Assembly: GCA_937876395.1 (NCBI GenBank) | Contig: CALEIM010000053.1 | Span: 1 to 19,074 of the forward strand | DNA length: 19,074 nt | DNA from: an uncultured Wenzhouxiangella sp. | GTDB taxonomy: Bacteria; Pseudomonadota; Gammaproteobacteria; Xanthomonadales; Wenzhouxiangellaceae | Direction of reading: 5' to 3' | Shown: piece after piece, positions 15,068 through 19,074 of the stretch | Layout: the number at the start of each line of letters is the position of its first letter | How positions within the stretch are numbered: position 1 is the stretch's first letter | Made by a program: the position numbers and the translations under genes | The notes under the pieces: generated by a model | What the model saw: only the letters and a program-made list of their open reading frames with translations | The model's database searches: none | Told to the model about the DNA's origin: nothing

Positions 15068-16351
15068 CTATTTTAATGCTAAATCGGCAGCGAGCAATGC
15101 GGATAAATGTGACGCCAGCCGTTCAATGCCAACCAGCTCCTGGTGGCCCGACTCGGCGCGCAGGTCCTTGAGCCCGACTTCGCCGCGGGCCAGCTCGGAT
15201 TCACCGAGTATCACGCACCAGCGCGCGCCGCTGCGATCGGCCCGCTTGAACTGGGCGCGCATACTGCCGCCGCCCAGGGCGCTGGCCACGCTCAGGCCCG
15301 GTGATGCATCTCGGAGCCGTTCGGCCAGCTTGAGCATTTCAGCTGGTGCCGCCTGGCTGACGATATACACCTGCGGCTGCTGCGAGCACTGCCGGCCGCT
15401 GGCTTCGAGCAGTCCAAGCAGGCGCTCGACGCCTAGGGCAAAACCAATGCCTGGCGTATCACGGCCGCCCTGAATGGCGACCAGGTCATCATAGCGACCG
15501 CCGGCGCAGACCGTGCCCTGGGCACCCAGATCTTCGGTAAGCCATTCAAACACGGTTCGGCAATAGTAGTCCAGGCCGCGCACCAGGCCGCTGTTGAGTG
15601 TGTACTTGATGCCCAACTCATCGAGCAGCCGGCAAACTTCGGCAAAGTGCTGGCGCGCATCGTCACCCAAGGCATCGGCCAGGCGCGGAGCTTCGGCCAT
15701 GATCTGCCGGGTTCGCTCATTTTTGCTGTCAAAAATGCGCAGTGGATTGCTGTCCAGGCGACGCTGGCTGTCGGCATCAAGCTCGTCACGCCACGGCTGC
15801 AGATAATCCACCAGAGACTGTCGGTAGCGGGCACGATCCTCGCGATCACCCAGGGTATTGATTTCGAGTCGAACCCGGTCGGTCAGGCCGAGCTGTCGCC
15901 ACATTCGTTCACCCATGGCGATCAGCTCGGCATCGGCAGCGGCCGATTCCAGGCCAAAGAGCTCAGCGCCGAACTGATGGAATTGCCGCTGGCGCCCTTT
16001 CTGCGGCCGCTCATGCCGGAACATCGGCCCCTGGTACCAGACTTTCAGGCCAGGGGTGTGCAGCAGCCCGTGCTGGATGGCGGCGCGCACGACACCGGCG
16101 GTACCTTCCGGCCGCAGGCTGAGCAGCTCGCCATTGCGATCCTCGAAAGCGTACATCTCCTTTTCGACCACGTCAGTAGCCTGTCCGATTGCGCGCGTAA
16201 ATACGTCCGCCTTCTCCAGCAGCGGCATCCTGATTTCGTGGAAATCATAGACTGTGAACAGCTCTCGGAGCTGGCCCTCCAGCCACCGCCAAAGCGGCGT
16301 GTCGGCGGGCAGAATATCGTGCATTCCACGAATGCTTTGATTGGTTTTCAT
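15068..16351 (-). CDS. hisS: Histidyl-tRNA synthetase
   Basis: Charges tRNA-His in the cytoplasm. The 427-residue class II synthetase shows IRGMHDILP at the N-terminus, motif 1 (IRMPLLEKADVFTRAIG), motif 2 (MFRHERPQKGRQRQFHQFGAE), the histidine-specific LVRGLDYYCRTVFE, motif 3 (GIGFALGVERLLGLL) and a C-terminal anticodon-binding domain (VYIVSQAAPAEMLKLAERLR). The start is put at ATG 16351, giving MKTNQSIRGM like the E. coli start, with AAGG nine bases upstream. Frames to 16369 or 16378 run into the terminator region. A rho-independent terminator lies just 26 bases upstream, so expression may be attenuated or depend on read-through. ispG, which commonly precedes hisS, is absent. Confidence 0.96.
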   Translation of the reverse strand: MKTNQSIRGMHDILPADTPLWRWLEGQLRELFTVYDFHEIRMPLLEKADVFTRAIGQATDVVEKEMYAFEDRNGELLSLRPEGTAGVVRAAIQHGLLHTPGLKVWYQGPMFRHERPQKGRQRQFHQFGAELFGLESAAADAELIAMGERMWRQLGLTDRVRLEINTLGDREDRARYRQSLVDYLQPWRDELDADSQRRLDSNPLRIFDSKNERTRQIMAEAPRLADALGDDARQHFAEVCRLLDELGIKYTLNSGLVRGLDYYCRTVFEWLTEDLGAQGTVCAGGRYDDLVAIQGGRDTPGIGFALGVERLLGLLEASGRQCSQQPQVYIVSQAAPAEMLKLAERLRDASPGLSVASALGGGSMRAQFKRADRSGARWCVILGESELARGEVGLKDLRAESGHQELVGIERLASHLSALLAADLALK

Positions 16352-16376
16352 CCCTTCGGGCCTTGACATACAATCC

Positions 16377-16404
16377 AAAAAAACAAGCCCGCCGGGGGCG
16401 GGCT
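16377..16404 (-). terminator. Rho-independent terminator between rodZ and hisS (possible hisS leader attenuator)
   Basis: On the minus strand the stem AGCCCGCC (16404-16397) and GGCGGGCT (16393-16386), with a three-base loop, is followed by TG and seven Ts (16383-16377). This is a textbook intrinsic terminator pointing at hisS. It stands 57 bases after the rodZ stop but only 26 before the hisS ATG. Confidence 0.85.
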
Positions 16405-16414
16405 ACACTCGAAT

Positions 16415-16453
16415 CCTGACGGTGGAGCAATGGTCAGCCAGCGCGGCGTCAGG
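16415..16453. repeat. Inverted repeat upstream of the hisS terminator
   Basis: CCTGACG (16415-16421) and CGTCAGG (16447-16453) form seven-base complementary arms 25 bases apart, right after the rodZ stop and before the terminator. In minus-strand RNA they could form a stem ahead of the terminator hairpin. Short arms and a long loop make it suggestive only. Confidence 0.35.
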
Positions 16454-16460
16454 CTCCGGT

Positions 16461-17393
16461 TCAGTGTTCAACCGCTCCGTCGGACCCAATGCGGATTCGG
16501 GCCACGTCCGCACTGTCCTGGCCTTCCCAGGCGAGGAGTTTGCCATTGAGCTCCAACGACACCGCACTGGAGCGTCCAAGTAGCAGCGTAAACGGTGGCT
16601 CGCCCTGGTACATGCGCTGTTGACCGGCGCGCATCAGATCGTATTCCAGCCGCGTGCCTGCCGCGTCGTGAATCTCGATCCAGCTATCTTCAAGCAGCTC
16701 CAGCCGAATCTGGCTCGACAGCGCGGGATCCGGTTCGACGGGCACGACGACATCATCTGGCGGATCCGCAATCAAGGGTGCAGGCGGCTCCGTCTTGCGC
16801 TGCGGGCGAATCGGAGACAGCGGCAGTACGGATGCAGAGACGTGTCCCGCCTCCTCCGACCCGCTGGCTTGATTCCGCCCACTGAGCGGCATCGGCCCGT
16901 GGATTGCCGGCTGGCTGCTGTTCTGCTCGGCAAGCCGGGGTTCAACCAGGCTTGCCTCACGGTCGATGATGCGCGAGCCATTGGCAATGAACGAGTAGGC
17001 AAGAGGGGCAACAATTGCTATTGTTACAACAGCATATGTCACAATCTTGAGGTAGCGCTCGAACTGCCACTGCCCCTTGCTTGCCGGCATGACCTGCTGC
17101 AGCGGAGGCATGGCATCTTCGTCGATCCTGGCCAGTAGCGCTGCTGCATCCATCTCCAGCAAACGGGCATAGTTGCGTATGTAGCCGCGCCGATAGATGC
17201 TGGAAAGATGTTCGACCCGGCCGGTTTCCAAGTCGTTGATTATCATCCCCGGCAGACGCAGGGCCTGCCCCGCTTCGCGTTGATCCAGACCGCGCGCCTC
17301 TCGTTGCTGGCGTAGCTCGGCGCCGACCTGGCGGAATGTTTCTTGCTGCTGCTCGTATCGTTCAGTCAGTTCTTCGCTGCTTGTGTCAATCAT
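16461..17393 (-). CDS. rodZ: Cytoskeletal cell-shape protein RodZ
   Basis: RodZ links the MreB cytoskeleton to the elongation machinery at the inner membrane. The 310-residue product has an N-terminal helix-turn-helix (~20-85: QVGAELRQQREARGLDQREA ... IINDLETGRVEHLSSIYRRGYIRNYARLLEMD), one membrane span (~114-136), a Pro/Ser-rich periplasmic linker and a C-terminal beta domain (DUF4115-like: LELLEDSWIEIHDAAGTRLEYDLMRAGQQRMYQGEPPFTLLLG). The start at ATG 17393 overlaps the pilW stop by eight bases, indicating coupled translation. GTG 17420 upstream is possible but less likely. The pilW-rodZ order is normal for gammaproteobacteria. A terminator follows instead of the usual ispG. Confidence 0.93.
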   Translation of the reverse strand: MIDTSSEELTERYEQQQETFRQVGAELRQQREARGLDQREAGQALRLPGMIINDLETGRVEHLSSIYRRGYIRNYARLLEMDAAALLARIDEDAMPPLQQVMPASKGQWQFERYLKIVTYAVVTIAIVAPLAYSFIANGSRIIDREASLVEPRLAEQNSSQPAIHGPMPLSGRNQASGSEEAGHVSASVLPLSPIRPQRKTEPPAPLIADPPDDVVVPVEPDPALSSQIRLELLEDSWIEIHDAAGTRLEYDLMRAGQQRMYQGEPPFTLLLGRSSAVSLELNGKLLAWEGQDSADVARIRIGSDGAVEH

Positions 17394-17859
17394 CTTGGCT
17401 GGTCTGTAGTCTTGTTTCACGCGCTTCGGCCGAGTCTGGAAAACTCAGCTCAAGGCGCTGCAGGTAGCGCTGGGCTTCTCGCTCGTTATCCAGACGACGC
17501 TCCACGCGGTATCCCAGCGCCAGCGCAGCCGGGTCTTCGCCCGCTTGCGCTTCGAAACGCTGCAAGAATGCACGTGCCCGAAAGGCGTCGCCCTGCTGTT
17601 GATAAAGTCTCGCCAGATGATACAGCGCGGCGGGATATTCTGCATTGATGGCCAGCGCTTCACGCAGTTGGTGCTCCGCGCGTTCCGTCTGACCACCGTC
17701 GAGCGCACAGGCTCCGGCGTTGGCATGTGCGACTTCGCGGGTGGGGTAGAACGGGTCGGCGATGGCGCGATCAAAATAAGGTCCGGATTCAACAAACTCG
17801 CCCTGGCGGCACAGGAAGGTCGCAAAGCTGTTGAGCGTTGCCCCGTCTTCAGGCGCGAG
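17386..17859 (-). CDS. pilW: Type IV pilus biogenesis lipoprotein PilW/PilF, C-terminal fragment
   Basis: PilW/PilF is an outer-membrane TPR lipoprotein that pilots the PilQ secretin. About 157 residues of the C-terminal part remain: the hallmark APEDGATLNSFATFLCRQGE, then DRAIADPFYPTREVAHANAGAC, TPR helices (AEHQLREALAINAEYPAALY, LARLYQQQGDAFRARAFLQR) and YLQRLELSFPDSAEA. The signal peptide, lipobox and about 90 N-terminal residues are missing. The open frame continues to 18243, but from about 17,860 on it is antisense to glgE and shows no PilW similarity. The gene is therefore cut at a sequence join rather than naturally shortened. It overlaps rodZ by eight bases. Confidence 0.86.
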   Translation of the reverse strand, partial: LAPEDGATLNSFATFLCRQGEFVESGPYFDRAIADPFYPTREVAHANAGACALDGGQTERAEHQLREALAINAEYPAALYHLARLYQQQGDAFRARAFLQRFEAQAGEDPAALALGYRVERRLDNEREAQRYLQRLELSFPDSAEARETRLQTSQDD

Positions 17860-17875
17860 GCGGACCGCATCGCGC
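17850..17875. other. Suspected chimeric join 1 (pilW to glgE)
   Basis: PilW similarity on the minus strand reaches about 17,855-17,865. GlgE similarity on the plus strand starts at about 17,860. Each gene is broken here with no start codon, on opposite strands, with no repeat, transposase or integration site. Codon third positions are G or C in 39 of 40 codons at 17881-18000. Confidence 0.75.
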
Positions 17876-18756
17876 TCTGGGAGGCGTGCCGGGACGTCCT
17901 CCGCCACTGGATCGACCACGGCGTGCGGATCTTCCGCGTGGACAACCCCCACACGAAGCCGGTCGCGTTCTGGGCGTGGGTGATCGACAGCCTCCGCCGT
18001 GACCACCCCGACCTGGTGTTCCTCGCCGAGGCCTTCACCGCGCCGACGATGATGGCCAAGCTGGCAGAGGTCGGCTTCAGCCAGAGCTACACGTACTTCA
18101 CCTGGCGCCACGAGGCCTGGGAGCTCCGCGACTACGTCACCGAGCTCACCCAGGGGCCGCTCAGCGAGTACATGCGACCGTCGTTCTGGCCCAACACCCC
18201 GGACATCCTGCCGATCTCCCTGGAGGAAAAGGGAGAAGCGCATTTTTTGATCCGGCTCTCCCTGGCAGCCACCCTGTCTTCCAACTATGGCATCTATGGC
18301 CCGCTTTTCGAGCTGGGTCTCAATAAAGCGTATCCGGGTAAGGAAGAATATATTGATTCCGAAAAGTATGAAATCAAAAACTGGGATTGGGAGCGGGACA
18401 CCAAAACCAAACAGCTGATCACACGGGTCAATCAGATCAGAAAGGAGAACACAGCCCTACAAAGTACTTGGAACATCACTTTTCATGACACTGACAATCA
18501 GCAACTGCTCTGCTACAGCAAAATGGATGAGGCCAAAGAAAACAAGCTCCTGATGATCGTAAGCCTAGATCCCCTTCACACCCAATCCGGCTGGGTGAAG
18601 GTGCCTATGCATGAATTTGGCCTTCCCGAAAATGAACCCTATGTATTGCATGACCTTATCAGTGACCAGAGGTATTCATGGAAGGGTGAATGGAACTATG
18701 TAGAATTACGGCCCCATGAGATGCCAGCCCATTTGTTCAGGCTCGAAACCCTTTAA
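17860..18756 (+). CDS. glgE: Maltosyltransferase GlgE, C-terminal part, mosaic of two sources
   Basis: GlgE transfers maltose from maltose-1-phosphate onto alpha-glucan. About 298 residues are readable, starting inside the GH13 catalytic domain without a start codon. ADRIALWEACRDVLRHW leads to GVRIFRVDNPHTKP (with the nucleophile Asp), FLAEAF (acid/base Glu) and FWPNTPDIL (third catalytic Asp). Then come AATLSSNYGIYGP, EEYIDSEKYEI and the C-terminal beta domain, ending at TAA 18754-18756. Up to about 18,225 nearly all third codon positions are G or C and the wording is actinobacterial. From gaa at 18226 onward codons turn AT-rich and Bacteroidota-like, while the frame stays open. The N-terminal half (~350 residues) is absent. 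treS follows 18 bases later. An in-frame start at 17545 would lie in pilW antisense and is not credible. Confidence 0.85.
   Translation, partial: ADRIALWEACRDVLRHWIDHGVRIFRVDNPHTKPVAFWAWVIDSLRRDHPDLVFLAEAFTAPTMMAKLAEVGFSQSYTYFTWRHEAWELRDYVTELTQGPLSEYMRPSFWPNTPDILPISLEEKGEAHFLIRLSLAATLSSNYGIYGPLFELGLNKAYPGKEEYIDSEKYEIKNWDWERDTKTKQLITRVNQIRKENTALQSTWNITFHDTDNQQLLCYSKMDEAKENKLLMIVSLDPLHTQSGWVKVPMHEFGLPENEPYVLHDLISDQRYSWKGEWNYVELRPHEMPAHLFRLETL
18195..18228. other. Suspected chimeric join 2 inside glgE
   Basis: The switch from near-total G/C third positions to mixed codons falls between the codons for PNTPDILP (to ~18213) and EEKGEA (from 18223). It lies in or just after the strongly conserved FWPNTPDI motif, so the join keeps the frame and aligned position. 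This is what homology-driven chimerism or recombination between two glgE genes would produce. Confidence 0.65.
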
Positions 18757-18774
18757 TCACAAACTCGGAAAAAC

Positions 18775-19074
18775 ATGATTGATAAAAATGAAATTGAAGA
18801 TAATGTCTATTGGTACAAAGATGCCATTATCTATGAATTACATATAAAAGCTTTTTATGACAGCAACGGGGATGGCGTTGGCGACTTTCAGGGGCTTTTG
18901 GAAAAGCTGGACTATCTCGAAGATCTGGGCGTGACCGCCATCTGGTTGCTCCCCTTTTATCCTTCTCCCCTTCGTGATGATGGCTACGACATTGCCGATT
19001 ACTATACCATCAACCCCACCTATGGCGACATTAAGATCTTCAAGCAGTTTATCAAAGAAGCCCATAGGAGAAAC
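18775..19074 (+). CDS. treS: Trehalose synthase TreS (maltose alpha-D-glucosyltransferase), N-terminal fragment
   Basis: TreS interconverts trehalose and maltose and feeds the GlgE pathway when paired with a maltokinase. Exactly 100 codons are present and the window ends in frame. YWYKDAIIYELHIKAFYDSN, then GDGVGDFQGLLEKLDYLEDLGV, TAIWLLPFYPSPLRDDGYD and YYTINPTYGDIKIFKQFIKEAH, is the family's N-terminal GH13 signature. The start is ATG 18775, 18 bases after glgE. A GGAAAAA purine stretch precedes it. The gene's first part is about 24% G+C over 18771-18840, far from the gammaproteobacterial genes in this window. A glgE-treS arrangement like this fits Bacteroidota. The catalytic residues lie beyond the window. 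Confidence 0.9.
   Translation, partial: MIDKNEIEDNVYWYKDAIIYELHIKAFYDSNGDGVGDFQGLLEKLDYLEDLGVTAIWLLPFYPSPLRDDGYDIADYYTINPTYGDIKIFKQFIKEAHRRN

Noticed and set aside
17545..17859. Plus-strand open frame leading into glgE with a start at 17545
   Set aside because: It is antisense to well-recognised pilW coding sequence and has no GlgE similarity. The continuity comes from the join.
17860..18243. Upstream half of the long minus-strand open frame that includes pilW
   Set aside because: It is antisense to the glgE fragment and open because of that region's extreme G/C codon use. It has no PilW features, lipobox or signal peptide.
17860..19074. GlgE-TreS as a horizontally acquired glycogen/trehalose island in the gammaproteobacterium
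   Set aside because: Truncated genes at the join, no mobile elements and a second composition change inside glgE fit chimerism better than transfer.
1..19074. CRISPR arrays, tRNA or rRNA genes, insertion sequences, toxin-antitoxin or phage-defence systems
   Set aside because: Read-through found no repeated spaced units, no transposase, integrase or nuclease motifs, and no RNA gene sequences; genes are housekeeping or common accessory types.

Overview
The first ~17.86 kb reads as one G+C-rich chromosomal stretch from a gammaproteobacterium. Two neighbourhoods support this: yceF divergent from yceD-rpmF-plsX, and pilW-rodZ / hisS-yfgM-bamB-der. The BAM lipoprotein BamB, YfgM, a FadJ/FadI pair and an L32 without zinc-binding cysteines fit the same assignment. 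A lineage near Xanthomonadales/Chromatiales is possible, but that is a guess.

Layout, left to right. Positions 1-872 (minus) hold yceD, rpmF and the 5' end of plsX, the start of the fatty-acid and phospholipid cluster. Positions 921-5586 (plus) hold maf/yceF, then fadJ-fadI (beta-oxidation, overlapping by one base) and a CPBP intramembrane protease. Positions 5627-7339 (plus) encode a membrane Ser/Thr kinase with a periplasmic sensor segment and a C-terminal HAMP-like segment. It converges on a LysM/TPR lipoprotein (minus), behind which lie dctM, dctQ and folD, all minus. A plus-strand glutathione-peroxidase-like gene without catalytic residues follows, then a perfect 13-bp hairpin. Positions 11784-16351 (minus) are hisS-yfgM-bamB-der: tRNA charging, translocon-associated chaperoning, outer-membrane assembly and ribosome assembly. 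A rho-independent terminator separates hisS from rodZ (cell shape), and rodZ is preceded by pilW (type IV pilus), which is cut off.

The last ~1.2 kb does not belong to the same genome. Near 17,860 pilW stops mid-gene and a plus-strand glgE fragment begins with no start codon. Almost every third codon position in it is G or C, as in actinobacteria. Near 18,200-18,228 the same glgE frame switches to AT-richer codon use and runs to its stop, followed 18 bases later by the start of treS in DNA of about 24% G+C (18771-18840, hand count), as in Bacteroidota. Three sources therefore seem joined, most simply by assembly or amplification chimerism.

I see no rRNA, tRNA, CRISPR array, insertion sequence or phage gene, and no gene-free stretch over 300 bases. 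I found no convincing new multi-gene system. The best leads are the residue-stripped glutathione peroxidase, the kinase architecture, the histone-like tail on FadI, a terminator in the hisS leader, and the chimeric right end.
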